Positions 1-6,677 of a stretch of 10,144 nt of DNA are shown here, one piece after another. The position numbers were made by a program, and so were the translations under genes. The notes below the pieces were generated by a model, which worked only from the letters and a program-made list of their open reading frames with translations, was not told where the DNA came from and did no database searches. Position 1 is the stretch's first letter; each line of letters opens with the position of its first letter. The DNA lies in assembly GCA_947486475.1 (NCBI GenBank), contig CANKTR010000027.1, positions 1 through 10,144 on the forward strand, given 5' to 3'. The stretch is from Microbacteriaceae bacterium. GTDB taxonomy: Bacteria > Actinomycetota > Actinomycetes > Actinomycetales > Microbacteriaceae.

Positions 1-695
1 CCGCGTATTTCACTCGCATGAGCACTCATATTCGCGATAAGCGCTGGGAACAGCTGGGGTTCGATCTCCGCGAATCGTTGTCTCGGATAACGATGTTTAT
101 GGTCATCAGTTCGGCTGTCCTGTGGATGACCTCAGCGTATATTGCCGGTGTTTTCGCCGAGCAGACGGGTGGCGGGATGGCGAGTGTGATTGCGCTCTTC
201 GCCATCGGTCTCGTTCCTTTCGGAATCGCATTTGTTATCCAGCGCATATTTTTTGCGCTCGAGGACACGCGGACACCGTTTCTGGTCCAGCTCGCCCAAT
301 CGGCAATTTTTATCCTCGGGGCTGTGTGGGCGGGGACGGGACCGGTTGAGAACATCGCCAACGGAATAGCGCTGTCGATGAGCATCACCATCCTGTTTCA
401 AGCAATCGTGATGGGAATACTGCTTCGACGGCGGCTCGGCGAACTCGGCGGGCGGGCTCTGGCTCTAGCCTTTGTGCGATTCCTCGGTGCAGTGGTGCCG
501 GCGCTGGGAGTGGGAATTCTGCTTCGCGACGCACTCCCCGACACGGGTGGCTCATTGTTTGCGAGTGTGGCGTTCGCCGCCCTGATTGGACTGGGGATGG
601 GTGTCGTGTACCAACTCACACTGCTGTTGTTTCGGGACCCCTCCGCAACCGCCTTGATAGCGCCGCTGCTCCGGCGCGGGAACAACCGACCGTAA
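1..695 (+). CDS. murJ: MurJ/MviN lipid II flippase, C-terminal part (5' end outside window)
   Basis: This is the C-terminal part of the inner-membrane flippase that exports lipid II for peptidoglycan synthesis. The frame is open from base 3, reading AYFTR before the first Met codon at 18, so that Met is internal and the gene is truncated by the window edge rather than starting there. About 230 residues are visible. They include a run of hydrophobic helices (fragment residues, counted from Met18, roughly 23-48, 55-77, 87-105, 113-136, 150-170 and 180-205). The family-type segment QRIFFALEDTRTPF lies at the end of the second helix. The protein stops right after the last helix (TAA 693-695), so it lacks the C-terminal pseudokinase-like extension of mycobacterial MurJ. 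It precedes trxB by 32 bp on the same strand, as in many Actinobacteria, and is probably co-transcribed with it. The family call is firm. Confidence 0.9.
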   Translation, partial: AYFTRMSTHIRDKRWEQLGFDLRESLSRITMFMVISSAVLWMTSAYIAGVFAEQTGGGMASVIALFAIGLVPFGIAFVIQRIFFALEDTRTPFLVQLAQSAIFILGAVWAGTGPVENIANGIALSMSITILFQAIVMGILLRRRLGELGGRALALAFVRFLGAVVPALGVGILLRDALPDTGGSLFASVAFAALIGLGMGVVYQLTLLLFRDPSATALIAPLLRRGNNRP

Positions 696-727
696 ACTGA
701 CATCAGACTGTCGTCGAAAGGGACTCT

Positions 728-1651
728 GTGCGCGAACTAGTGATTATCGGATCCGGCCCCGCGGGATACACCGCCGCAATTTACGCTGCCCGAGCCGACC
801 TATCCCCACTCGTGATCACCTCGAGTGTCGAAATGGGCGGTGACCTCATGAAGACCACCGAGGTCGACAATTTCCCCGGCTTCCCCGAAGGCGTGATGGG
901 CCCCGAACTCATGATGGGAATGCAAGCACAGGCGGAGCGATTTGGTGCGGAGTTATTGTTCGACGACGCCACCGCGGTGGACCTGTCTGGTCCCGTCAAA
1001 CGAATTACCGTCGGGAATGGCGATGTGATTGAAGCCAAGGCGGTTGTCCTGTCCATGGGAAGCGAATATCGCCGGCTTGGGCTCGCCGACGAGGCGCGAC
1101 TGTCCGGTTTTGGTGTGTCCTGGTGTGCGACCTGTGACGGAGCATTTTTTCGGAATCGCACGGTCGCTGTCGTGGGCGGTGGCGATTCCGCCATGGAAGA
1201 AGCAACCTTCCTGACAAAGTTCGCCGACAAAGTCTTGCTCGTTCATCGATCCGACCAATTTCGCGCCTCCCCCGCCATGCTCAATCGCGCGAAAGCCGAC
1301 CCCAAAATCGAATTCGTCACGAACGCCGCGGTGACGGGGATTCTCGGTGCGGATACCGTTGCGGGGGTGACCCTCACGATGACGGACGGTTCGTCCCGTA
1401 CTCTCGACGTCGACGGGCTGTTCATCGCGGTCGGCTCGGATCCGCGAACAGCGCTAATCGCAGACCAGGTGACGCTCACCGACACGGGAAACGTGTGGGT
1501 GGACGGCCGCTCGTCGCGCACGTCACTGAGTGGCGTGTTTGCCGCCGGCGACATCATCGATCCGACCTACCGCCAGGCCATCGTCGCGGCAGGATCAGGA
1601 GCGGCCGCCGCAATGGACGCGCAGCACTTCCTTGAGGCGTCCTCCCACTAG
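728..1651 (+). CDS. trxB: Thioredoxin-disulfide reductase
   Basis: This is the cytoplasmic flavoenzyme that uses NADPH to reduce thioredoxin. The 307-residue length is normal for the low-molecular-weight class. Visible motifs in order are the FAD-binding GSGPAGYTAA (8-17), the redox-active CATC (Cys133, Cys136), the NADPH-binding GGGDSAMEEA (150-159), HRSDQFRA (173-180) and the C-terminal FAD motif FAAGD (271-275). The start is GTG at 728, preceded by the Shine-Dalgarno sequence AAAGGGA at about 717-723. It sits 32 bp after murJ and 37 bp before trxA, so the three genes probably form one transcription unit. Its substrate is probably the thioredoxin encoded next door. No motif is missing. Confidence 0.97.
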   Translation: MRELVIIGSGPAGYTAAIYAARADLSPLVITSSVEMGGDLMKTTEVDNFPGFPEGVMGPELMMGMQAQAERFGAELLFDDATAVDLSGPVKRITVGNGDVIEAKAVVLSMGSEYRRLGLADEARLSGFGVSWCATCDGAFFRNRTVAVVGGGDSAMEEATFLTKFADKVLLVHRSDQFRASPAMLNRAKADPKIEFVTNAAVTGILGADTVAGVTLTMTDGSSRTLDVDGLFIAVGSDPRTALIADQVTLTDTGNVWVDGRSSRTSLSGVFAAGDIIDPTYRQAIVAAGSGAAAAMDAQHFLEASSH

Positions 1652-1688
1652 CAGTCGTTAGGATGGGAAGCACGACGAGAGGGAACTT

Positions 1689-2015
1689 ATGAGCAGCGCA
1701 CGCGATGTCACCGACCTGACGTTCGAGGCGGAGGTGCTCTTGAACGACAAGCCCGTCATCGTTGACTTCTGGGCCCCGTGGTGCGGGCCGTGTCGCGCGG
1801 TCTCTCCGATTCTCGACGCGATTGCCGAGGCTCACGCCGACAAAATCGACATTGTGAAACTGAATGTGGATGACTTCCCCGACCTCGCCGTTCAGTACAA
1901 CATCCTCAACATCCCCGCGATGAAGGTGTTCCGGGCGGGAGAAGTCGTCAAGACCGTGGTTGGCGCAAAGCCGCGACCAGCCCTCGAGCAAGACTTGGCA
2001 GAATTTCTCGTTTAA
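1689..2015 (+). CDS. trxA: Thioredoxin
   Basis: This is a small cytoplasmic dithiol oxidoreductase that donates electrons to ribonucleotide reductase, methionine sulfoxide reductases and other clients, and is recycled by TrxB. The 108-residue length matches a single thioredoxin fold. The active site WCGPC is at residues 31-35 (Cys32, Cys35), preceded by the typical VDFWAP strand. The cis-proline loop is NIPAM, with Pro76. The last segment, PRPALEQDLAEFL, is the expected C-terminal helix. ATG at 1689 follows a purine-rich Shine-Dalgarno sequence (GAGAGGGAA, 1677-1685). It lies 37 bp behind trxB and converges with parB, the two stops being 45 bp apart. Confidence 0.97.
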   Translation: MSSARDVTDLTFEAEVLLNDKPVIVDFWAPWCGPCRAVSPILDAIAEAHADKIDIVKLNVDDFPDLAVQYNILNIPAMKVFRAGEVVKTVVGAKPRPALEQDLAEFLV

Positions 2016-2022
2016 CGACGCT

Positions 2023-2060
2023 CGGTGGGTTAACCTAAAAATAGGTTCTGACCGCGTATT
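2023..2060. terminator. Weak hairpin between convergent trxA and parB, possible bidirectional terminator
   Basis: The gap between the two convergent genes holds the perfect inverted repeat AACCTA-AAAA-TAGGTT (2032-2047). It is flanked by CGGT (2023-2026) and ACCG (2051-2054), which could extend the stem across an unpaired stretch. A T-rich run (about 2057-2067) follows on the + side. The stem is short and AT-rich, so this is only a candidate intrinsic terminator. The position, the only gap between two converging operons, is the main argument. Confidence 0.4.
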
Positions 2061-3008
2061 TTATTTCTCTTCCGACACTCCAAGAACGTCCGCGATTCGA
2101 TTGAGGTCCGCAACTGTCGCGAATTCAATCGTGATCGTTCCGCGGGTTGTTCCCACCGCGACCTTGACCCGCGTGTCCAGTTTGTCTCCGAGTCGCGCGG
2201 CGATCGCATCGAGGTAGTCGCGGCGCGAGCCGGGGCGAGGTTTGGGCTTGTTGGGTTTCGTGGTGCCCGACCCCAAGGTCGCCGCGATTGCTTCGGCAGC
2301 CCTGACGGACAGCTCTTCGTTCACAATCTTGGTCGCTAGTTTTTCCTGAGTGGCGGCGTCGGTCACAGAGAGAATCGCGCGGGCGTGTCCCGCCGAGAGC
2401 ACCCCGGCCGCGATTCGTTGTTGAACTTTCACCGGCAGCTTGAGTAGTCGCAGCGTATTGGTCACTTGTGGCCGGGATCGACCGATTCGCTTGGCCAGTT
2501 CATCCTGGGTGATTCCGAAATCGGACAACAGTTGCTGGTACGCCGACGCTTCTTCGAGAGCATTGAGGTTCGCGCGATGAAGGTTTTCCAGCAGCGCGTC
2601 GCGAAGCATATCCGCGTCTTTCGTATCGCGAATGACGGCGGGGATCTCGGTAAGCCCGACTGCCTTCGATGCGCGAAGGCGTCGCTCGCCCATGACGAGC
2701 TCGTAGGTGGCGTCCATTCCCGTCCCGCTCAGGGGTCGAACAACAATCGGCTGCAACACGCCGAATTCGCGAATCGAGTGTTCGAGTTCGGCCAGTTCTT
2801 CAGGTCGAAACTCGGTTCGCGGTTGAGCCGGATTGGGAACGACGTTGTGCGGGTTGATGAGTTGAAAGCGCGCACCGGGCACATCCCGCCCCGCCTGGCT
2901 GCCGGCTTGGGGAAAGAAGACGTCCACACCGCGATCGGACACTCCGTCTCCTGTGGTGGGAATCAGGGCGCCGATTCCTCGGCCAAGACCGGTACGTTTT
3001 TGGGCCAT
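2061..3008 (-). CDS. parB: Chromosome partitioning protein ParB (CTP-dependent parS-binding clamp)
   Basis: ParB binds parS sites, spreads as a CTP-gated sliding clamp and stimulates ParA to separate new origins. The 315-residue form starts at ATG 3008. It has the N-terminal ParA-activating segment LGRGIGALIP (8-17), the CTPase motifs GERRLRA (107-113) and ENLHRANLNALEEA (141-154), a helix-turn-helix region around 166-192 (ITQDELAKRIGRSRPQVTNT) and a C-terminal dimerisation domain from about 262. I prefer ATG 3008 over the upstream in-frame start at 3068: it has a GAGGAG Shine-Dalgarno sequence (3018-3023) nine bases ahead, and the conserved N-terminus begins there. The parA stop is one base upstream, so the two are translationally linked. 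Two parS sites lie nearby. Confidence 0.96.
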   Translation of the reverse strand: MAQKRTGLGRGIGALIPTTGDGVSDRGVDVFFPQAGSQAGRDVPGARFQLINPHNVVPNPAQPRTEFRPEELAELEHSIREFGVLQPIVVRPLSGTGMDATYELVMGERRLRASKAVGLTEIPAVIRDTKDADMLRDALLENLHRANLNALEEASAYQQLLSDFGITQDELAKRIGRSRPQVTNTLRLLKLPVKVQQRIAAGVLSAGHARAILSVTDAATQEKLATKIVNEELSVRAAEAIAATLGSGTTKPNKPKPRPGSRRDYLDAIAARLGDKLDTRVKVAVGTTRGTITIEFATVADLNRIADVLGVSEEK

Positions 3009-3009
3009 G

Positions 3010-3888
3010 TCAGTGCACTCCTCGTTCAGCAAATTCGATGGCCGCTTCGCGATACGCGATTGAACCAACCGAATCGTGGTCGTAGTCGATTACGGTCTGT
3101 TGAAAACTCGGCGCTTCCGACACGCGGACAGATCGGGGGATCACCGAACTGAACACAATGTCCGGGAAGTGTCGGCGGACTTCCTCGGCCACTTCACGGG
3201 ACAGGTTGGTTCGGTGGTCATACATCGTCAGTAGAACACCAGTGATGCTCACCCGGGGGTTGAGGAATTGCTGGACCATCGCGATGTTGTCCCACAACAT
3301 GGTCACGCCCTCGAGTGCGTAATACTCCGTCTGAATCGGGACAAAGACTTCGTTCGCCGCGGTCAGCGCATTGACCGTGAGCAGCCCGAGCGAGGGCGGA
3401 CAGTCGATGAAAATGTAGTGTGGCTTGTCTTCGGTCGTGGACAGATATTCCTCCAGCGCCCGCTTGAGTCGCGTCTCCCGCGCCGATGCGGGAACGAGTT
3501 CGATCTCGGCACCCGCAAGGTTGATTGTTGCCGGAACGCACGTGAGATTGGGATTATTCGGACTCAGCTGGAGGACCGACTGGACTGAGGCTGAGCCGAC
3601 GAGCACCTCGTAGGTGCCGGGGATTTTGGCGTGATGGTCGATGCCGAGCGCGGTTGAGGCGTTTCCCTGGGGGTCGAGATCGATCACCATGACCCGAGCG
3701 CCGAGCCGTGCTAACGCTGAGGCGATGTTGACCGCTGTGGTGGTCTTGCCGACGCCACCCTTTTGGTTCGACAACGCGACGATTCGGGTGTGGTTGGGAA
3801 GCGGTGCCGTTCGCTGAGCCAATGCCGTGCGGCGTCTCGTCAAATCCATGAGTTCTGTTGCCAGTGGAGTCGCGTCCGCTTCGCTCAT
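3010..3888 (-). CDS. parA: Chromosome partitioning ATPase ParA (Soj family)
   Basis: ParA is a Walker-type ATPase that binds the nucleoid nonspecifically as an ATP dimer and is released by ParB, moving parS-ParB complexes. In the 292-residue form the deviant Walker A motif KGGVGKTT is at 43-50, the Walker A' segment DLDPQGNAST at 70-79 and the Walker B region IFIDCPPSLG at 159-168. I chose ATG 3888, which has AAAGGGG (3897-3903) eight bases upstream. The in-frame GTG at 3897 would overlap that Shine-Dalgarno sequence and is less likely. The roughly 35 residues before the ATPase fold (TPLATELMDLTRRR...) form a short charged leader typical of actinobacterial ParA. The start codon overlaps the stop of a small upstream ORF (ATGA), and parS lies 55 bp upstream. 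Confidence 0.96.
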   Translation of the reverse strand: MSEADATPLATELMDLTRRRTALAQRTAPLPNHTRIVALSNQKGGVGKTTTAVNIASALARLGARVMVIDLDPQGNASTALGIDHHAKIPGTYEVLVGSASVQSVLQLSPNNPNLTCVPATINLAGAEIELVPASARETRLKRALEEYLSTTEDKPHYIFIDCPPSLGLLTVNALTAANEVFVPIQTEYYALEGVTMLWDNIAMVQQFLNPRVSITGVLLTMYDHRTNLSREVAEEVRRHFPDIVFSSVIPRSVRVSEAPSFQQTVIDYDHDSVGSIAYREAAIEFAERGVH

Positions 3889-3959
3889 CGCGTACACCCC
3901 TTTCTTACACCCGCCGCTGGCGGTCGATACGTTCTGCGCGAATGTTTCACGTGAAACAT
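3885..3959 (-). CDS. Possible 24-residue leader peptide reading through parS, coupled to parA
   Basis: A small ORF begins at ATG 3959 and reads MFHVKHSRRTYRPPAAGVRK plus four more residues, ending at TGA 3885-3887. The sequence shows a perfect GGAGG (3964-3968) four bases before the ATG. The stop overlaps the parA start as ATGA. The first six codons are the parS palindrome itself. The frame differs from that of parA, so it is not an N-terminal extension. The composition is basic and resembles no family I know. It could be a leader that couples rsmG and parA translation. Alternatively it is an accident: any parS preceded by the right base gives ATG TTT CAC GTG AAA. The strong Shine-Dalgarno and exact overlap argue mildly for translation. 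No function is claimed. Confidence 0.35.
   Translation of the reverse strand: MFHVKHSRRTYRPPAAGVRKGCTR
3943..3958. promoter_or_regulatory. parS centromere site, perfect consensus
   Basis: The 16-bp palindrome TGTTTCACGTGAAACA matches the canonical bacterial parS exactly. The symmetry extends to 20 bp (3941-3960) with AA and TT on the flanks. It lies in the rsmG-parA gap, next to the genes for its own binding proteins and about 4.4 kb from the dnaA-dnaN origin gap. ParB is expected to nucleate here. It may also affect transcription into parAB. Confidence 0.97.
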
Positions 3960-3974
3960 TGGACCTCCGTTAGG

Positions 3975-4628
3975 TTACCCTACCGTTGCGGTGAACAAAC
4001 GGGTCGGCTCTTCAACTGTACCGATACCGAGAGTTTGCGATTTCACTGCGGCGATTCCGTAGCGATGAAAGATCGGCTGAGCGTCGTCGATTTCGACATC
4101 GAGCCGCTGGCCCTTCAACAGGGCTAGTCGGCCTCCGGCGACGACCAGTGGCGCGAGCATCGGAATCAGCCCCTTCAAGGCTTTGACGGCGCGTGCGGTG
4201 ACAACATCGAACGAGTGGCTGGGTGTGTAATCCTCGGCCCGCCCCGTGAACACCGTGACGTTCTGCAGTTCGAGTTCATTCACCTGCTCGACCAGCCAGC
4301 GCGTTCGGCGCTCCAACGGCTCGATCAGGGTCACCTCGATATCGGGACGAATCATTGCGATGACGAGCCCCGGGAGTCCCGCTCCGCTTCCCACATCGGC
4401 GATTGATGCCCGGCCGCCGAGAACTCCCTTCGCGGAGAGTTCCGGTGCAAGCAGCGCGCAATTGAGAATGTGACGGCTCCACAACCGACGAGCTTCGTCC
4501 GGGCCAATCAGACCCAGTTCTTCTCCGCGCAACCCAAGGTTCTGCGTGTACGTCCTCACCGCGTCAAGTGCGACACCACACAGTTCTTTCGCTGCGGCGG
4601 GTTCCGGCTCAATCGCGGAATGTTTCAC
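3975..4628 (-). CDS. rsmG: 16S rRNA (guanine(527)-N7)-methyltransferase RsmG (GidB)
   Basis: RsmG transfers a methyl group from S-adenosylmethionine to N7 of G527 in 16S rRNA; loss in other bacteria gives low-level streptomycin resistance. The 217-residue protein has the helical N-terminus with RRLWSRHILNCALL (47-60), the SAM-binding motif IADVGSGAGLPGLVIA (76-91), the acidic strand end VTLIEP (99-104) and the conserved VTARAV (143-148). The start taken is GTG 4626-4628, which sits exactly at the centre of a parS site. No Shine-Dalgarno is visible before it, and the jag stop lies only six bases upstream in the same frame, so translation probably depends on ribosomes finishing jag. A later start would have to fall inside the conserved N-terminal helices. 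Confidence 0.93.
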   Translation of the reverse strand: MKHSAIEPEPAAAKELCGVALDAVRTYTQNLGLRGEELGLIGPDEARRLWSRHILNCALLAPELSAKGVLGGRASIADVGSGAGLPGLVIAMIRPDIEVTLIEPLERRTRWLVEQVNELELQNVTVFTGRAEDYTPSHSFDVVTARAVKALKGLIPMLAPLVVAGGRLALLKGQRLDVEIDDAQPIFHRYGIAAVKSQTLGIGTVEEPTRLFTATVG

Positions 4629-4636
4629 GTGAAACT
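4621..4636. promoter_or_regulatory. parS centromere site, one mismatch, overlapping jag stop and rsmG start
   Basis: The sequence TGTTTCACGTGAAACT matches the parS consensus at 15 of 16 positions; only the last base (t instead of a, position 4636) differs. It covers the rsmG GTG start (4626-4628) and reaches into the jag stop codon (4635-4637). It is 678 bp from the perfect parS at 3943. Single-mismatch parS sites are usually still bound by ParB, so it is probably functional, forming a two-site cluster. Confidence 0.88.
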
Positions 4637-5093
4637 ATGCGGCGCTGATGACGGTGTGGCGGTCCGCGCCTTCACCCTCAGAGTGGGACTGCAGTCCGCG
4701 CTCACTGACGAAATCATGAACCAACTTGCGCTCATAGGACGACATCGGGGGGAGGGCAGCCGACTGCGCGCCTCCTTCGATTCGTTCAACGGCGCGATCA
4801 ACCAGCCGCTCGAGTTCTTTCGACCGAGCGTCCCTCGACCCGGCCACGTCGAGAATCAGTCGTGAAAATTCGCCGGTTTTGGTGTGAACTGCGAGGCGCG
4901 TGAGTTCCTGCAATGCCGAAACGGTGTCCCCCTTGGTAAGAACCTTGAGGTGGTCGCTGTCCGTCGCAACAACGGAAACGTAGTCGCGGCCGTTCGAGTT
5001 GGTGATCTCGAGGTCCCCGTCTAGGTCGGCGATGTCCAACAAGCCTTCGATGTAATCCGCTGCAATATCCGCGGCGTCTTTGTTATCCGACAT
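4635..5093 (-). CDS. jag: Jag/KhpB-family RNA-binding protein (KH and R3H domains)
   Basis: This is a cytoplasmic single-stranded RNA-binding protein of the Jag (KhpB/EloR) family, found beside yidC in Gram-positive bacteria and linked elsewhere to cell elongation and RNA regulation. The 152-residue protein lacks the Jag-N domain seen in Firmicutes. The KH domain spans about 20-105, with the characteristic ALQELTRLAV (60-69). The R3H domain spans about 115-150, with the Arg122-x3-His126 signature in SYERKLVHDFV. The usual GxxG loop of the KH domain appears as LTKG (52-55), lacking the first glycine. ATG 5093 overlaps the yidC stop by one base (TAATG), so the two genes are coupled. The TAG stop lies six bases before rsmG. 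Confidence 0.92.
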   Translation of the reverse strand: MSDNKDAADIAADYIEGLLDIADLDGDLEITNSNGRDYVSVVATDSDHLKVLTKGDTVSALQELTRLAVHTKTGEFSRLILDVAGSRDARSKELERLVDRAVERIEGGAQSAALPPMSSYERKLVHDFVSERGLQSHSEGEGADRHTVISAA

Positions 5094-6043
5094 TATTTCT
5101 TTCCTTTTCCACGCTTCGCGCGGTTCTTCCCCATCGGCTGTTGCCGTTGTGCGGGTTTTTCTTCCTCGATGGCGTCCGCCTCGACGACAATTCCCTTACG
5201 CAGGTTCTTTTTCGTTTGACGCTCTTGCCACGCGTCGAAAGCCTCAGATCCCGGCGTGGGCATGTTTCGGATGACAACGAACTGTTGCCCCATCGTCCAG
5301 AAGTTCGAGACGAGCCAGTACATCATGACGCCGAGCGGGAAGGCGAAACCGGAGAACAAGAACACCAGCGGCAGAACGTACAACAGGATCTGTTGCTGCT
5401 TGTAAGTGGGGCTCGCCTTCATCGCCGCCGAAATGTTCTTCGACATGATCTGCTTCTGGGTGATGAACTGTGACACCGTCATCAGGACCACCATTACGCC
5501 GGCCGTCCACACCACAATCCAGTCGCCTCCGGACGACGACATGGACGCGTGTAGTGGTGCAGTCCCGAAAATCGTCGCCGCACCGAAATTCTTCGCGAGG
5601 GCGAGGTCCATAAACCCGATTCCCGGATCCCCGAGAGCCGCGTTGTTGAGGGTGGTGAACAGACCGAAGAACACGGGCATCTGGAAGAGCAACGGCAGGC
5701 ACGACGAGAACGGTGAGGTACCGTGCTTGCCGTACAGGGCCATCGTTTCCCGCGTCATAGCTTCACGAGAAAATTGATCGCGCTTGCCCTTGTACTTGTC
5801 CTGGATGCGCTTGAGGTCCGGTGCGACTTCAAGCATCTTCCGTTGGCTCTTAATTTGGCGCACAAAAATCGGGATGAGTGCCGCTCGAACAACAAGAACG
5901 AGACCGGTGATCGCAAGCACCCAGGTCCATCCGTCGACGGGATCAAGTCCGACTGCGGTGAGTGCGGTGTGGAAACCAACGAGCAGCGCCTCGATCACCC
6001 AACGGAAGGGCCACAAAATCATTCCAAGAATATCCGGCATCAT
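5093..6043 (-). CDS. yidC: Membrane protein insertase YidC (Oxa1 family)
   Basis: YidC inserts and folds inner-membrane proteins, alone or with SecYEG. The 316-residue protein is the Gram-positive type without the large periplasmic domain. Hydrophobic segments lie near 10-32, 41-61, 115-134, 173-193 and 219-245, giving the expected five-helix core. The groove region around RAALIPIFVRQIKSQRKM (53-70) and the cytoplasmic helical hairpin (about 70-108) are typical, and PLLFQMPVFFGLFTTL (117-132) is a strong family signature. The C-terminal tail (about 290-316) is very basic, as expected for ribosome contact. ATG 6043 overlaps the yidD stop by four bases; a second ATG at 6040 is an equally possible start. 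There is no cysteine lipobox, so it is not a lipoprotein form. Confidence 0.97.
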   Translation of the reverse strand: MMPDILGMILWPFRWVIEALLVGFHTALTAVGLDPVDGWTWVLAITGLVLVVRAALIPIFVRQIKSQRKMLEVAPDLKRIQDKYKGKRDQFSREAMTRETMALYGKHGTSPFSSCLPLLFQMPVFFGLFTTLNNAALGDPGIGFMDLALAKNFGAATIFGTAPLHASMSSSGGDWIVVWTAGVMVVLMTVSQFITQKQIMSKNISAAMKASPTYKQQQILLYVLPLVFLFSGFAFPLGVMMYWLVSNFWTMGQQFVVIRNMPTPGSEAFDAWQERQTKKNLRKGIVVEADAIEEEKPAQRQQPMGKNRAKRGKGKK

Positions 6044-6354
6044 TTTTCTTTCTGCTGGGGGAGTACAAATCCAAACGTCGACAGAGGCAGGTTCCCCACC
6101 ATTCTGGCAGGTACATCATCAATTCCACCACGCGCCCAGGGATTACAGCGAAGAATCCGCCACAGTGTCATCGCCCCACCCTTTAACAACCCGAACTGCT
6201 GCACGGCGGTGAGCCCGTAGGCCGAACAGGTTGGGTGATAGCGACACACGTCTCCGTACAGCGGCGAAACCGCCGCGCGCCATCCGCGAATAAATACGAT
6301 GGCAACATTTCGCGGCAACAGAAATAACCAGGCGATCACCGGATGGTGAATCAT
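6040..6354 (-). CDS. yidD: YidD membrane protein insertion efficiency factor
   Basis: YidD is a small membrane-associated protein that aids YidC-dependent insertion; its exact mechanism is not established. The 104-residue form has an N-terminal hydrophobic/amphipathic stretch (about 6-22), the family core CRYHPTCSAYG (37-47) and RILRCNPWARGG (66-77). The conserved cysteines are Cys37, Cys43 and Cys70. The frame is open further upstream to 6525, but that part lies inside rnpA. ATG 6354 gives the normal family length and overlaps the rnpA TGA as ATGA, so I take it as the start. The stop overlaps the yidC start by four bases. The C-terminus after residue 85 is not strongly conserved in the family. 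Confidence 0.95.
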   Translation of the reverse strand: MIHHPVIAWLFLLPRNVAIVFIRGWRAAVSPLYGDVCRYHPTCSAYGLTAVQQFGLLKGGAMTLWRILRCNPWARGGIDDVPARMVGNLPLSTFGFVLPQQKEK

Positions 6355-6668
6355 GACGCCAACGCTCCAAGAATATCGTTTTTCAGATCCGCAAACGAGG
6401 GTTGCCGTCCTTCGCAGCGAAAACGCACAATTGTGTCGCCCGACATCTGTCCGGTGTCGACCAGTTCTCGGCAGATTGCGTAAGTACGCCGGCGCAAGAG
6501 GTTGCGGACAACAGCATTTCCGCACTTGCTGGTAACAATCACGCCCACCCGGCTGACGTCGGACGGGCGTTGATAAACAATGATGAAGACCATCACGCGC
6601 TTGCTTCCCCGCCGCACAACCTGCCGAAAGTCGTTCGGCCCAACGATTCGGTTGTGGCGCTTAAGCAT
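6351..6668 (-). CDS. rnpA: Ribonuclease P protein component
   Basis: RnpA is the basic protein subunit of RNase P. It helps the catalytic RNA bind precursor tRNAs and remove their 5' leaders. The 105-residue length is usual. The start MLKRHNRIVGPNDF and the RNR-type motif SKCGNAVVRNLLRRR (47-61) identify it. ATG 6668 lies nine bases after the rpmH stop, the standard pairing. No clear Shine-Dalgarno is present in that gap, so translation is probably coupled to rpmH. Its TGA overlaps the yidD start by four bases. The RNase P RNA gene itself (rnpB) is not in this window. Confidence 0.95.
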   Translation of the reverse strand: MLKRHNRIVGPNDFRQVVRRGSKRVMVFIIVYQRPSDVSRVGVIVTSKCGNAVVRNLLRRRTYAICRELVDTGQMSGDTIVRFRCEGRQPSFADLKNDILGALAS

Positions 6669-6677
6669 CGCGTCTGA

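Noticed and set aside
3009..3068. Upstream extension of the parB frame by 20 residues
   Set aside because: It lies inside the end of parA, and the ParB N-terminal motif and the GAGGAG Shine-Dalgarno fit ATG 3008.
2466..3152. A 228-codon + strand ORF opposite parB and parA
   Set aside because: It is the antisense shadow of two certain genes, with no family resemblance and no proper ribosome-binding site.
3889..3897. GTG start for parA three codons upstream of ATG 3888
   Set aside because: It overlaps the AAAGGGG Shine-Dalgarno sequence that is well spaced for ATG 3888.
5723..6220. A 165-codon + strand ORF opposite yidC and yidD
   Set aside because: It is an antisense shadow; the opposite strand carries unmistakable YidC and YidD motifs with consistent gene overlaps.
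6355..6525. Upstream extension of the yidD frame to 161 residues
   Set aside because: The extension lies inside rnpA, has no family similarity, and ATG 6354 gives the normal YidD length with an ATGA overlap.
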